A stretch of 64,000 bases of DNA from Hippopus hippopus (GCA_946811185.2 OX328101.1:33340122-33404121); one strand, 5' to 3'. Shown: positions 12,797 through 25,050, counted from the stretch's first letter. The notes: generated from the sequence alone by a model not told the origin. Made by a program: numbers and translations.

Positions 12797-12951
12797 CTTT
12801 AATGACCATGTTTCCAACTTGATCTGTAAGACCAGGGATCGTATATAACATATACGATCCCTGGTAAGACCTGATTGCCAGTGACTTGCATGAGGGACTG
12901 CATTCACAAACCGTTCTAAATACTGCCGTATTGAAACACTACCTGTACCAT
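12797..12951 (-). pseudogene. Candidate internal exon, minus strand, with hairpin insertion
   Basis: On the minus strand the sequence follows CCCTTTATTTGCAAG and ends ATTAAAG|GTAAAAAT. It reads GTGSVSIRQYLERFVNAVPH, then SHWQSGLT. A 33-bp perfect palindrome (12832-12864) with flanking TAAGA(CC) repeats sits inside; removing it and one repeat lets the frame read on as TDQVGNMVIK to the donor. The acceptor is weak (AAG rather than CAG). The family is not recognised. Confidence 0.25.
12832..12864. repeat. 33-bp perfect palindrome insertion
   Basis: Two 15-bp arms (CCAGGGATCGTATAT and its complement) surround AAC. TAAGA, or TAAGACC if shared bases are counted, flanks both sides. It shares its core with the insertions at 43187 and 46421. 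Confidence 0.75.
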
Positions 12952-13168
12952 CTTGCAAATAAAGGGCAACGTATAATGACGAAGTAAAAGGATGAAAAAA
13001 GAGCGAAATCGTTTATAAAAAAAAAAGATTTTTTCTCCCAAACAATATTATATAGAAAATATCAAGAAAAATTTGTTTGTCAACCTACGAAGAAACAAGC
13101 CCTCTCACGTGTCCTATCGGCCAATGGTGAGCACAATTGTAAACTTTGGAGTGGATAAATTCCTATGT

Positions 13169-13426
13169 GGCCTGAAACACGCGGAGAGGGGGCATTCGGA
13201 CATTTGCGTAAAGTGTAGTCTCGTATCAGCCTGCGCAGTCCGCTCAGACTAATCCGAAACGACACTTTCCGCTTTTATGTAATTTTCTTTTTTTGCGCGT
13301 CTACTGAAGAACAAATTCTAATGTACCGGTAGTCGTAAAGTGCCGTCTCGGATTAGCCTGCGTGGACTGATCCGAGACAACAGTTTACGCAAATGTTCGA
13401 ATGCCCCTTTTCGTGTGATGCTCGCC
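13169..13426. mobile_element. MITE-D with ~43-bp TIRs
   Basis: GGGGCATTCGGACATTTGCG at the left mirrors CGCAAATGTTCGAATGCCCC at the right. Two internal hairpins (CCTGCGCAGTCCGC; AGTGCCGTCTCGGATTAGCC) match a type common in heterodont bivalve DNA. Confidence 0.75.
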
Positions 13427-13849
13427 ATTTATGTACAAACAAAAGTAAAAAAAAGAAATGAATCTAGAAATCCAAAGACATGTTATTGGTACAATTCCAA
13501 GTTCATCTATAAATAAGTGACTTGTTGGTTACCCGAGATCTCCGAATAAACCTTGAGAAAAAACAATGCCAGCCTAGAAATAAGGCAAATATAATTGCAA
13601 GTTTAAGGTTGCTCTTGGCCAGATTATCTCAATAAAACGGACAGTGTAGATCAAAGATCAGAATGCCTTTTTTCAGTCTGATATCAATCTTTAGTGGCCA
13701 CATTTAGTCAGCTTTAGTTGTGAAGGCGATTGAGGGTCAATAAAGGCTTCTGTTCCCGTCTGTTCTGGTTGGTTTTTAGGCTGACCCCGATCACGTGATT
13801 AATCAACCGCGCACGAGATTGCTCAGTGAGTAGTCAACGTTTGAGTGGG

Positions 13850-13901
13850 CAGTATGGTGTTTTGCAGAGAGACCCAGACAATTTGATCCGGAAAAAATGA
13901 A
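13850..13901 (+). other. Candidate first exon / promoter region
   Basis: A short segment ends in ATGAA followed by a perfect donor, GTAAGTG, at 13902. It is preceded by a GC-richer stretch with CACGTG-like and GCGC motifs at about 13785-13815, unlike the AT-rich surroundings. This would suit a first exon whose coding start splits after five bases. It could join in phase to the candidate exon at 24917, but no homology confirms this. Confidence 0.25.
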
Positions 13902-14270
13902 GTAAGTGTCTTATTTATTTGAAATTTGTAGATATTTTCATGAATAATCAAAGTATGTGTAAATCTAGATCTAGCATGGTACACATGGTTGCAAACTGCG
14001 ATTGTTTTATTTTCTCGCAAATTATCGCCGGCGTCTTAAGTAGTGCTGATCCAAGGTAGAAAATTTTGTGGAAAAGGCAGCAAATTCTAGTTGCAGCGTT
14101 CTTTGTTTTCAAAATGTTTTTGAAAGCCGTCTTTGTCAGAATCATTCAAGTATGGGAATGTTTGGAGGAATTTTCTCTAGCCTATTTTCAACAGTGAATT
14201 AAAAATTTTAGGGTAGAAAAATTCCAATTACAATATACTGAGGCAAGTCAAAGCCTCCTTAAAATGATGG

Positions 14271-14500
14271 ACTCTTTACCAAAGGACGAAATTTTGGTCT
14301 TGACCAAATTGAAATCATTTGCAGACAACAACAACAACAAAAATATAGCTCAAAAGATGACTGCTGTCTTTGACAGGGTAGAAAACATTGTGGGAAAAGG
14401 AGTAAATGCTGGTAACCAGCATTTCCTCCTTTTCCCATAATGTTTTCAAATTACTTCTTCCTCAGGGTCATTAAAACTCGGGATTGTGTGGTAAAAGGAT
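14271..14500 (-). mobile_element. MITE-A
   Basis: ACTCTTTACCAAAGGACGAA to GTGTGGTAAAAGG. The full hairpin around GCTGGTAACCAGC is present, and an (AAC)n run lies in the left arm. Confidence 0.85.
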
Positions 14501-14536
14501 AACATAATTAATATTGGTGTATTTATTACTCTTTAG

Positions 14537-14783
14537 TTTGTATTGGAGTTTAACGCCATTTTAACAGCTTAAGGTCATATCATGGTGGTCAGTGACGCAC
14601 CCATGTGTTTCCTGCTTTCCCACACCGGTACTGACACAAAGCCACTGACTGCTTTTCTCACATGCATCAGAGGTGAGGGGCGAAAATTCGCCGGAAAGAA
14701 AGTTCGTCGCAACCGGGTATCGAACCTGCAACCTCCAGGTCACGAGTTAGATAGGCTAACCACTGAGCAACCCCGCCAGGCTT
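14537..14783 (-). mobile_element. SINE family 3 (tRNA head), minus strand
   Basis: Minus strand reads GGTTGCTCAGTGGTTAGCCT (A box), AGGTTCGATACCCGG (B box), then a body with GGGAAAGCAGG and ATGATATGACC and the GGCGTTAAACTCCAA tail. Lies between two MITE-A copies. Confidence 0.8.
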
Positions 14784-15005
14784 TATTACCCTTCACTAGA
14801 AGACAACATTACTTACCAGCCCAAATTGCAAGCCTTTCAAGATGAAAAATTTAATGTGACTCAAATGATGAAACCTGTTTTTGAAGGAGTAGAAAACATG
14901 GTTAAAGAGAAAATGCTGGTTATCAGCATTTTCTCCTTTTCCGTCAATGTTTTTAAACGTCTTTTCCTCAGGGTCATTAAAACTGAATATGGGATAAAGG
15001 GTTAA
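14784..15005 (-). mobile_element. MITE-A
   Basis: TTATTACCCTTCACTAGAAG to GGATAAAGGGTTAA. The hairpin arm is shortened at GGTTAAAGAG. Confidence 0.7.
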
Positions 15006-15618
15006 AAATATACACTTACAAAGAAATAGAATTTTTTTACATTGTTTGTTAATGACTATACAAAACTTGGATTTTATTTTATTATTATTTTTTTTTTCTT
15101 TGTAGATTTACAATATGACCAGATTTGGACTTTGTTGAGGTAACAATCACTTTACATGAGGTAATTAAAAGTCAATTTGAGCACATATAAAATGATAAAA
15201 TATCTGTCTATGTAATGATGGATAACTTATCAACAATTTCTAAAATTCTGGAATACAATATTTATAATTTGAGACATTGAGGTATGACTTTGATATACAT
15301 GTACTTCTACCTGCCTAAAATCAGAATTTAAATATAACCTGGTAGTTTTAAACTGATTGTCCGCCATGGTGTCAAGCGTATAAGACAATATGGTTGCCAT
15401 ATACTGTTGAAGAGTAGCAAACTTTGAAAGTTTGAAAAAAAAATGAGATGCACTCAAACTGTGCCATTTCACTAAGATGCCACACACTACCTTCAAATTA
15501 CAACATCCTGCCTGAATTTATGAGGCCATCCCCTGGAGTCAGCCACTAATAAATGAAAAAGAAAACAGTATCATGAATGTTAATCTTACTCTGTCGACAG
15601 ACCTACATATTTTTTTTT

Positions 15619-15655
<37 letters not shown>

Positions 15656-17190
15656 CGGTGTTTATTTTTTTTTTAAATAATTTCAATTATACCAAATAAA
15701 TCAATACAGATTAATACTTAACCAAAAAACCCAAAATGGCCAACAAATATTGTCTTGCTAAACCTTAAGATTGCCATGTTGATGAAACATACATTATCAG
15801 TCTCTAAGACAAACCATCTTAAAGCAGTTCCAGATATATTCTGACCCTCATGACATCAGTTTATGCATATTCTTACATTATGTCTCTTATATCCTGTAAC
15901 ACCCTTTATGGTTCTAAGACTAAGTAGATCTACTTCTTGTGAAAACTTGATGATGCTCCTTGACCACCCCCTTCTTGCTACAACCCAACCACCAAAAAAA
16001 CTCACTGCATATAAATGTCAATATGACTAGCATTATTTGCAAAGACGCTTCAATAAAATAGGAAATTAACTATCAATCATCTGACACTATCATAGATAAG
16101 TCACATTACATTGATCATGTAGATTGGTAGATCAGTCAACAGTTATTTATAGGTCTCACTATATTGCATATTAAAACTCTAAAGTGGTTATCTTTGTACT
16201 AAATATGTATGTTTTTACACGTGATTGTCTAAGAATTCATCTAAAAGTAGGGTATTGTGGATGGGACAACTACAATAATTTAGCAGTTACTACATCACAC
16301 ACATTACTGCATCATTTATGATTTTACATAGATTATTGAGGCTAAATTTTGTTGATTTTTATGAATCACAAATACTCAATTGTCACTTTATGTAGAAATG
16401 ATTACATCTAGACCCATTACAGTCAGGTATACTCATGAATATGATTTAGATTTTCTGTGAGAAACAGATCAGTAAAGGACATGTTTCTTAACCCAAGTGA
16501 CAGTATGGACCAACTGCTGGTGAACAAGTGGCCTTCTATTGACTAAAAAACATCTATTTTATTAATTATGAATTACATAATTATTGTCCTCAAAATAATA
16601 GTGACTTAGCACCAAATTTCATTCAATGTTTAACAGCTACATACAAATAATAAGGATGTAATGTGTCAAGAATTTGCATGAAAGCATTTGTATTGGGCAT
16701 GACTCTTTAAATTATAGTTCTGACTCTAACTATTATTTTGCTCAAATGACTTAAAGTTTTGGCTAATACAATGCTCATCAATGGCTTTTGAGTTACCGAG
16801 TAGAGCAGAATAGATTCTTGTAGAAGAACTGTGTCCAAATTTTTAAAGTTTTAAGTTTGTGGCCAATGTATTCAAAGTATTTCATTAGTTGACAGGTAAC
16901 AGAAGACATAAAAGTTTACAACAGATAAATATTTTAAATCAGCACCATGTTTATGAAATTGATAGGTTTGATACATTTTGATGTATCCTAACATGATGTG
17001 TGTCTGTAAGACACACATTAAGTTAAAAACATGTTTGAGAGTTAGTAAACCAAAGGGATTTGTAATAGCCACCAAGGTATTGTCAGCATACCTTAGTATA
17101 TGTTGAGGATTTTAACTCCTAAAAATGAAAGTGCATGTAATTTCTTACTACTCTTAGTGTGTTTTTCTGATCTATTATCATATGTCTTGT
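15006..17190. other. No gene seen
   Basis: AT-rich. A possible 34-bp exon-like piece after TTTTTTCTTTGTAG at 15106 gives only short frames. Otherwise there is only the TG microsatellite. Confidence 0.6.
15600..15660 (+). repeat. (TG)n microsatellite after a T tract
   Basis: T12 followed by about 15 TG units. A shorter TG run is at 18893-18906 and another at 37966-37990. Confidence 0.95.
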
Positions 17191-17400
17191 TTAACCCTTT
17201 ACCAAATGATCCTGCTTCATTGTAATCCTAAAGAAATATTAAGTCTTTTAAAAACATTGTGAGAAAAAGAGAAACAACATTTTTTTCTTTATTCACAGTG
17301 TTTTGCTACCTACAAAGATAATTTGCAGCATTTGAGCCACATGTAATATGTCATCTGCAATGTTTCCAAGTAGACAGATCCAATTTATCATTTGGTAAAG
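17191..17400 (+). mobile_element. MITE-A
   Basis: TTAACCCTTTACCAAATGAT to CATTTGGTAAAG, with a diverged centre (AACAACATTTTTTTC). Confidence 0.75.
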
Positions 17401-18644
17401 ATCTTTTTCTGCAGGGTTCATTTTAGTTTTTGTCTGAGGTGGGCTCTTGGCTCCTAAATCATTTTTGCATGGGCTAAGTTAATTGAGGTAAAATACTTTT
17501 AAGGAAACTGACCAAAACATGGAAAGACAGTTTCAATCAAAATTAAAGATTTGTAAATATGAGCGAATAAAAATAAGAATCATACTTTCAATGTTGACCA
17601 AATACTGCAAAAATTTAATTTTAGAGAAACTGGAGATCAACAGGCAAGTAATTGTTACTGCACCTGATTACCCTTTTTGTGGCCCACCCAGTCAACCATT
17701 AACTTCTTGTTGCATTGATTTTATACCATCTTTTTTTGTACAGAAACTTGTTCTGAAATGAACACTGCATTTCTTTTTACCCAAGTCCCAAGCAATTCCT
17801 GTGTTGCTAAGGATCTTAGAAATATTAATTCTTTATCTCATACAATTTTTGATGTAGAGGATCTTAGATCCAGAAGTAAATAAGAAATAATTCATTAGCT
17901 CGCACAGTTTTTGATGTTAAGGATCTTAAATCCAACTTTAATTAGACTGATCATGAAAAAAAAAAAAAAAAAGCAGAACTTGAATGATAGCTTGATAAGT
18001 AAGTAAAATCTGTTCATGTAAATTCTGAAAATGGCTTGTATTAAGTATACTTATCTTTTTTTGAAAAAATAAGTTACAAATTAGAATACATGAAACAAAA
18101 TTAGTTTTATACTTCATTGCTCAGAAAGGTTGTCCTTGCCCAATTGATGATTACCTTGGACTGGTTAGAATCCAGGAAACACAGCAGAGAGATACATGTA
18201 GTCAGGACAGAGTTGATTACTGGGTGGCATCCAGGAAAAGTTTGTCTTTTGACCAAGATTTTTTTTATCATAAACAACCAATAATATAGAGATAAACTGT
18301 CACCAATGACGGATCAAGGCAAGTCAAAAAGGTTTGTCAGTCTATTCAGGGGCAGCAAGATTTTTTAATCATGAACAAACAAAAATATAGAGATAAACTG
18401 TCAACAATGATAGATCAAGGCGAGTCAGAAAGGTTTGTCGGTCTATTCAGGGGCAGCAGCTGTGTTTCATTTGCAAAGTTAACCTTATCTGAGTCCTTTT
18501 ATCAAAACGAAAGTACATGTCACTGAAAAACAATTTTATCAGTGAAAAAAAAATCCATTTTCACAAGTTATGTGAATGCATTTATCTTACCTTTAGACTG
18601 ACGAAGACAATATATAGATTTTTGGCCTTTCATATTTAGTATTA

Positions 18645-18875
18645 GACTTATCTCTGTACCAAACAACAAAATTGCGGACTTTTCAGAATTAAAAGCCTTT
18701 GCAGACACCATCACTAATACAGCACAAAAGATAAGACCTGCCCTTGAAAGGGTGGAAAACATTGAGGGAAAAGGAGAAAATTCTGGTTACTAGCATTTTC
18801 TCCTTTTCCAACAATGTTTGCAAAAGCCTTCCTTTTGGGCTTTAAAACTTATGATTGTTTGGTACTGGGTTTAAA
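18645..18875 (-). mobile_element. MITE-A
   Basis: TGTACCAAACAACAAAATTG to GTTTGGTACTGGGTTTAA; hairpin loop TTCTGGTTACTAGCA. Confidence 0.8.
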
Positions 18876-19331
18876 AGACCACACAGTTTTTGTGTGTGTG
18901 TGTGTGTCAATGTATATAAGGTTCATGTAATTTGGAATGAAAAGGATCTTAACCTGTCAAGTGCCTCTTACAACTTTAGATTTTTTCAGGCTATTGCAGA
19001 TCAGGATCAGACTGTATAATATAGCCTGCTCTTAGATCTGCTCTACCTAATGAGTAAAGTTCAGCATTAAAATGACATTTTTTCTGGCCTCTGTTCCATT
19101 CTACATAGTTTGTTTGGCACTTGAAGGGTATATAAAATAGATATGTAGAGCTTAATGGTACTGTACATTTATCTTTATACATGCATTTATATTAGATCTA
19201 CATTAATGTACTTATATTTATTTTTTCTTTTGAAATTTTCCTTGATCAAATTATCTTATTATCATTGTCCTAAATTTTTCATTTATTTATTCATTCATTC
19301 GTTCATTCATTTCCGTTCTTTCACGTTTGAT

Positions 19332-19560
19332 TTAACCCTTTACCACACAATGCCAACTTTTAACGACCCTCAGGAAGAAACCTTATGAAAACATAGAGGA
19401 AAAAGGAGAAAATGCTGTTAACCAGCATTTTCTCCTTTTCCCACATTTTTTTCTACCCTATCAAACAAAAATCACATCATTTGAGCAATATTGAAATCGT
19501 CTGCCGCAAAAGCTTTCAATTTGGAATGGTACAATTTTTTGTTGTGTGGTAAAGGGTTAA
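19332..19560 (+). mobile_element. MITE-A, TTAA on both sides
   Basis: TTAACCCTTTACCACACAAT to GTGGTAAAGGGTTAA, a near-complete copy useful as a reference. Confidence 0.88.
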
Positions 19561-19707
19561 AATAGCAAAGCTTTTCTATTCCTCAGTATAGTACATGTAG
19601 GTTTCAATTTTATGTGATCTCACTGTCTATAAATGCATCTCTTGCTGACCTTTGTAATAAAGAGGGTATTTTTATTTATCATTATTAGGTTAGGTTGTAT
19701 TGTGTAT

Positions 19708-19920
19708 TTAACCTGTTACCACATAATCCTGAGTTTTAACGACCCTGAAGAGGAAGAAACCATTGTGGACAAAGGAGAAAATGCTGATAATCAGCATTTT
19801 TTCCTTTGTCCACAAGGTTTTCTAGCCTTATAGGGAAAAGTTTAGTGTTTGAGTCACATTTGATTCTTGTCTGCCACTGCTTTCAATTTGGACAAGATTT
19901 TGTCGTTTGGTAAAGAGTTA
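19708..19920 (+). mobile_element. MITE-A
   Basis: TTAACCTGTTACCACATAAT to TTTGGTAAAGAGTTAA; the hairpin contains ATGCTGATAATCAGCAT. Confidence 0.85.
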
Positions 19921-21754
19921 ATATATTGAGAAGTAAAGTCATGCTTTCTATGTGAATGTAATCTCTGTTGGTTTAAAAACATTTCGAAGATGTTTTCTAT
20001 AAAAAGATTTTGGATCAAACTGGGGAATCAATATCAAATAGATATTGGGGACAATCAAAGACTTGGTGCTTTTAAAAGATTCATTGGCTTGTCTATATAT
20101 AAATGCATTGACATTGTCTGATTTCAATGTAGTAACACATACAGATCAGCTGTTGGAATACCTTGAATACCAAAACCAGCCACACCATGAAAACCTTATA
20201 ACAAACTTTTCTATGTAATGTATTAAATTATACTTTATGCTACAGCTGTTGCAACTTATGCATGCAAATTTTTACTATTTCATTTTAGGGGCTTTTCTTA
20301 CAAAGTATTTGCATAAAGGTTATTTAAGAAAACGAATAGACAACAGCAATACATTACATTTATGATGTTTGAATTACTATTTTTTTCTGTTAAATCAAAA
20401 CAGTAAAGGAAAACATCTTCTTTGAATTTGCAGTGGTTCAGATCATAAATGCTAGGCTGGTTTCAAACACTTTACCAGCCAAGAAATTTACCATCCAAGT
20501 CCAAGTTCATATAGACCTAATTGTTAAAGAAACTTGTCATATACTATATTTCCAGTCATGTTTCAAAGTGTCATTTGGAAAACAAAGACATCACAATTTT
20601 TAAGTGTTGCTAGATTATTTCAAAGTTCAAATGCAAAAATGAGGATAATGACGTTTTGTCTTGGTTTCAACAATTTTGGCAAGCCTAGGAACACTTGTTA
20701 ATCGTTGGAACATTTCTTCATAACTAATGAACTTCTAGCTTAGATGATCCCAGTACACTACACATTTAATGTGTCAACAATATTTGCATACTGGTAAAAG
20801 CATAATTCAAGCACACTTCAATAAATATCTTGTAAATAACATACTTGCAACTTTCAATATCAACTATGTAATGGGTAAATCATGGGTAGTTATTTTCATT
20901 CATCCTATGGAGGTTTGTGGGATTGATTGAATGGAGTATTGGTCATAGTGGATCATGAACACTGATAAGTTATCTTGATACTTCATTGAAAACAGATTTT
21001 TAAAATAACAAAAACACACAAAGCGAAACAGATCTGTCTCAGCTGTAAGTATGTAAGTAATCAGTGTCCCATCCCCGATGTGTCTGAGCTAATGGTTTTC
21101 CACACCAAATAGGGACATTTACACAAATGAACCAAAACAAAGGATAGGAATACAGGAAAATATAGGAATATTATAATTATCATAAAACAAAAACACTGAA
21201 CCGCAAAAAAAAAAAAAAAGAAAAGGAATATCTAAATACAGAAAAGAATAAACACCCACAAAACTAAACTAGAAAAAAAATATATATATTATTATAAATG
21301 ACCAAAAAAAAAAGGTAATAATAATAATGCAAAACATCTTATTTAAAAGAAACTTATGAAAAACGAAAAACTTGAAAAGGAATGAAATAAAATAACATGA
21401 GAAGTAAAAAAAAATTAAAATTAAAGAAACATGACAAGAAAGCAATAAAAATAATTAGAAAAAAATAAGTTACAAAGAAAATAAAAAAAGAAAATAAAAA
21501 CAAGAATAAAACGGTAACAGGGAAAAAAAATTATACAAGAATATATGAATAAAAGAAAACAATATTGGGGATAAAAAAAGGTATAGAAATACAAGAACTG
21601 CTGCTTTAAATTCTAACACAAAAAATGGAGTTACAATACAAAAAAATGACATGCCAAGTTCAAACAAACAGTTAGCTTTGTACATAAAGCAACAACTTAA
21701 TCTTTACTCACAAATGCAAAAAAAGGGTGTAATCTTAAGTACCATAGATTAATA
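19921..21754. other. No gene seen; A-rich block
   Basis: From about 21000 to 21700 the plus strand is extremely adenine-rich with AAAAAAT/GAAAA mixtures. No repeat unit or gene was recognised. Confidence 0.6.
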
Positions 21755-22197
21755 TTGAACCGTTACCAGATAATCCTGAGTTTCAAAGGCCCTGAGGATC
21801 AAGACTTAACCCTTTACCACATGACAAAATTTTGGACCGGACCAAACTAAAAACATTTGAAGTCAACAATTTAAATGTAGCTCAAATGATGATTTCTGTC
21901 ATTGATTGGGTAGAAAACATTGTGGGAAAAGGAGAAAATGCTGGTTACCAGCATTTTCTCCTTTTCCCACAATGTTTTCAAAAGCCATCCTTCCCAGAGT
22001 CGTGAAAACCAGTGATTGTTTGGTAAAGGGTTAAATTGGAAACACTACTATCAGCATTTTCTCTATTTGCCAACATATTTTATGAGCTTGTTCAAGACTA
22101 ATACAACCATTTGAGCCACATATCAATATATAGTCTACAACTGCTTTCGATTTGGACAAAATGAAATGGTCATTTGGAAAAAAGTTAGGAATATGAT
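21755..22197 (+). mobile_element. MITE-A interrupted by another MITE-A
   Basis: Left arm CCGTTACCAGATAATCCTGA (21760-21806) and right arm (22034-22197, ending TCATTTGGAAAAAAGTTA) are separated by the inverted copy at 21806-22034. Confidence 0.75.
21806..22034 (-). mobile_element. MITE-A nested inside MITE-A
   Basis: TTAACCCTTTACCACATGAC to GTTTGGTAAAGGGTTAA, with a perfect central hairpin of about 33-bp arms (ACATTGTGGGAAAAGGAGAA...). The TTAA duplication is visible against the host copy. Confidence 0.9.
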
Positions 22198-22992
22198 TTT
22201 ACTCACCATTACCATTAAAGTAAACCTTAATGTTCATTTTCTATTTATACAAGTTGTTTTTCTGTAGGTTAAACAAATAATCACATCTGTGCAGTGTACT
22301 TGAATTATTTATAGGCAAAGCTGTACATGTAGTACTGAAAATCATTATTGTTTTTTTTCTTTAGAGGTTTTCAATGGGAATATGTTTGTTTCTGATACCC
22401 CCTGTCCCTGGCAAAAGTATTGCAGAAAGTATCAGAAGCAAGCATTTTCCATAATCCTTTTTTTTTTTTTTTTAAGTAATGACAGGAATTTGCATACATA
22501 AACAATTTTCAGCTTGAACTAAAACATACACATTTGTAAAATGTGAAGGAAACATCAGGAGAGGTTACCTTAGATACAAAGTTAAAAACCAAAGAATATT
22601 TAAATTGTTGATCAACAGTCATGAAATAGGATACAGATAATAAACCTAAAATTTTCAGTACTTTCTTATAGAGGAATCTTTGATTGAAAAATAGAAATAT
22701 TGACATATAAGAAACAGAGTTTACTCTATGTTTCAAGAAAACATAAAGGAATAAATATAAAGTTACAGTACAAAAGTGTGATTAACAAGTTAGATATGCA
22801 TACAGATTTCTACAGCAGCAGGTCACAAGCACATGCAAGCAATAAAGTCTTTTGAATAGTAAGTTTAAGATTGATTCCTTTGCAAGAGCAAAGAAATCAA
22901 GATTACATGTATATATTCATATTAAGATGAAATTAAATTGAAAAACAAAGAAAAAAAAAAACAAAAAAAGAAACAAATAAGGGTGTGGTTTA

Positions 22993-23216
22993 TTAATTCT
23001 TTATAATATACAATTCTGTGTTTTAATTACTGTTAGAAATAAGACTTTTGAAAACTCTGAGGAAAAAGGAAAAAATGCTGGTTACCAGCATTTTATCCTT
23101 TTTCCACAATGTTTTCTTCCCATTCAAAGACAAACTTTCTTATTTGAGTGCCATTTACTTTGTCATCTGCAATTGCTTTCAATTTGGACCATTCTAAAAA
23201 TCTTAAAACCTGTTAT
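22993..23216 (+). mobile_element. MITE-A
   Basis: TTAATTCTTTATAATATACA to AATCTTAAAACC; hairpin GCTGGTTACCAGC intact, right terminus lost. Confidence 0.75.
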
Positions 23217-23595
23217 CAGAAAGAAATATTGATTGACTGAATACTAAAAACTACCTCAAGCTTGAAGATAAAAATGAGTAAAGCTGCATTAACAGTACAA
23301 AAATAAAATGTTCACACTGAGAATGCATACAGTCAGCTTTCTACAGCAGCAGGTCATTTCTCACTTACAAACACAGGTTTGAGCAAGAAAAATTGAATTG
23401 TGAGTCACATAAGTTAAGATTTACTTACAATAGAAATACAGTTTAACCAAAAATAGTCATATTGATTTAAAACAATCTAAAGTGTATAAATCAGAAAAGA
23501 AACAAAAAAAGCAAAATAAAGTTACAGGAAACAACTTTTCCTACAACTAGCCCACCCCCATCCCCACCCCCATAGAAAAAAGGAACCAGAGGTTG

Positions 23596-23732
23596 TTTTT
23601 TGTTTTCTTTTCAATTTAAGATCCCACGGCTTTGAAGTGGTATCACATGTACTTGAAAAAGATGACAGACACTTTGTCTAAGGCCATAATGAGAAAAATC
23701 TACAAGTAGCAGTGTATCTACATGGTAAGTTA
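23596..23732 (+). pseudogene. Degenerate copy of the exon-like unit at 24917
   Basis: Shares the TTTTCAAT start and the AAAAGATG-ACAGACACTTTGTC core with the 24917 segment but carries a TAG and length changes that break every aligned frame. The flanking A-rich and CCCCA-rich stretches are duplicated too (about 23450-23760 versus 24770-25040), so this is a segmental tandem duplication rather than a lone exon. Confidence 0.4.
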
Positions 23733-23873
23733 AAAGCTATACAGGTAGATTAAGATCAGGCTAAATAGACTATGCATTGTAATCTTAAACATAAACTGTT
23801 TTTTTTTTTTCGCAGATATTCTTTCCAAAACAACAATTTGGAAAGAAAAATAGTCTAAATTGTCCTGTAACTC

Positions 23874-24092
23874 TTAAAAAACCGACAAAATTTTAAGTCA
23901 TTGCAAATTGAAAGCATTTGCAAACAACAAAATCAGTATGACTGAAAAATTAAAGCATGTCCTGAGAAAGGTAGAAAACATTGTGGGAAAAGGAGAAAAA
24001 GCTGGTTACCAGCATTTTCTCCTTTTCCCACAATGTTTTCAAAAGGCTTTTTCGGGGTTGTTAAAACTCGGGATGGTGTGGTGAAGGGTTAA
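23874..24092 (-). mobile_element. MITE-A
   Basis: AAACCGACAAAATTTTAAGT to GTGTGGTGAAGGGTTAA; shares the right TTAA with the next copy. Confidence 0.82.
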
Positions 24093-24281
24093 CCCCGCCA
24101 ACAAACAATCCTGTGTTTTAAAGACCCTGGGAAAAAACCTTTGAAAACATTGTGGGAAAAGAAAAAAATGCTAGTTACCAACATTATTTACTTTTCCTGC
24201 TGTGTTTTTTATCTTATCGCAGTCAAATTCCATCATTTGAATGATATTAGTCATCTGGAAAATCTTCCACTCTGGACCAGT
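24089..24281 (+). mobile_element. MITE-A, cut by a SINE
   Basis: TTAACCCCGCCAACAAACAA to CTGGACCAGTC; its right end was replaced at the SINE junction. Confidence 0.78.
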
Positions 24282-24282
24282 C

Positions 24283-24507
24283 GGGGTCCTGTGTGGCTCG
24301 GTGTTAAAGTGGTGTGGGACTCGTTACCTGGAGGCCCTGGGTTCCAGCAGCACTAGATCCACTGGGCCTTTCGTGGGAGTGTCCTTGGGCAAGACACTTT
24401 AGAGTTCTAGCCTAGTACTGGTAAAATCCACGAAACACATGAATATGTGAACTGTTGCTGTGATATGACTGAAATAATGTTGAAAGAGGCATAAAACACC
24501 ATTTAAT
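24283..24507 (+). mobile_element. SINE family 2 inserted in a MITE-A copy
   Basis: GGGGTCCTGTGTGGCTCGGT head, TCCTTGGGCAAGACACTTTA middle and ATGACTGAAATAATGTTGAA tail. It cuts off the right arm of the MITE-A at 24089. Confidence 0.8.
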
Positions 24508-24536
24508 AACAGTCAAATTCTGTTGTTTTGTATTCT

Positions 24537-24765
24537 AGCCTTTCCCCAATAATCCCATGTTTTCATGACCTTGATAAAGACCCCTTCTGAAAACATTGTG
24601 GAAAAGGTAGGAAATGCTGGTAACCAGCATTTTCTCCTTTTCCCACAGTGTTTTAATTCTACCTTATAAAATACAGATTCCATCAATTCAACCACACATA
24701 AATTGTTGTCTGCAAAAACTTACAATTTGGACAAGTCTACATTTTGCTTGTTTAGTAAAGAGATA
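24537..24765 (+). mobile_element. MITE-A
   Basis: AGCCTTTCCCCAATAATCCC to TTTAGTAAAGAG; hairpin GCTGGTAACCAGC. Confidence 0.82.
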
Positions 24766-24916
24766 AATGAAACAAGCAAAGATATGAAAAAAACAGAAAA
24801 GGAAAAAATAACAACACAAAGTAACTTTATAAACTGCCTCACAACAATTCCCCACTCCCATCTCCCTAACCCTCCTCCAAAATAAAATACAGAGGTTTTC
24901 TTTAATTTTTTTTGTA

Positions 24917-25046
24917 GGGTTTTCAATTCAAGATTGTTTCAAAGTGGCATTGCTTGGAAAAGATGGCAGACACTTTGTCAGCAGCAGTTATCAGAACAAT
25001 CTACAACTCAGCAGCGCATCTATATGGGAAGTTGAACACAGATCAG
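24917..25046 (+). other. Candidate exon, one of three tandem exon-like copies
   Basis: The segment follows TTTTTTTTGTAG and is followed by CAG|GTATTT. It is open across most of all three frames; one contains a well-placed ATG (AAGATGG) reading MADTLSAAVIRTIYNSAAHL, another reads KVALLGKDGRHFVSSSY. Related but broken copies lie near 22363 and 23603, about 1.2-1.3 kb apart. The open frame is ambiguous, and the copies differ by indels not divisible by three, so coding status is doubtful. Confidence 0.25.
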
Positions 25047-25050
25047 GTAT

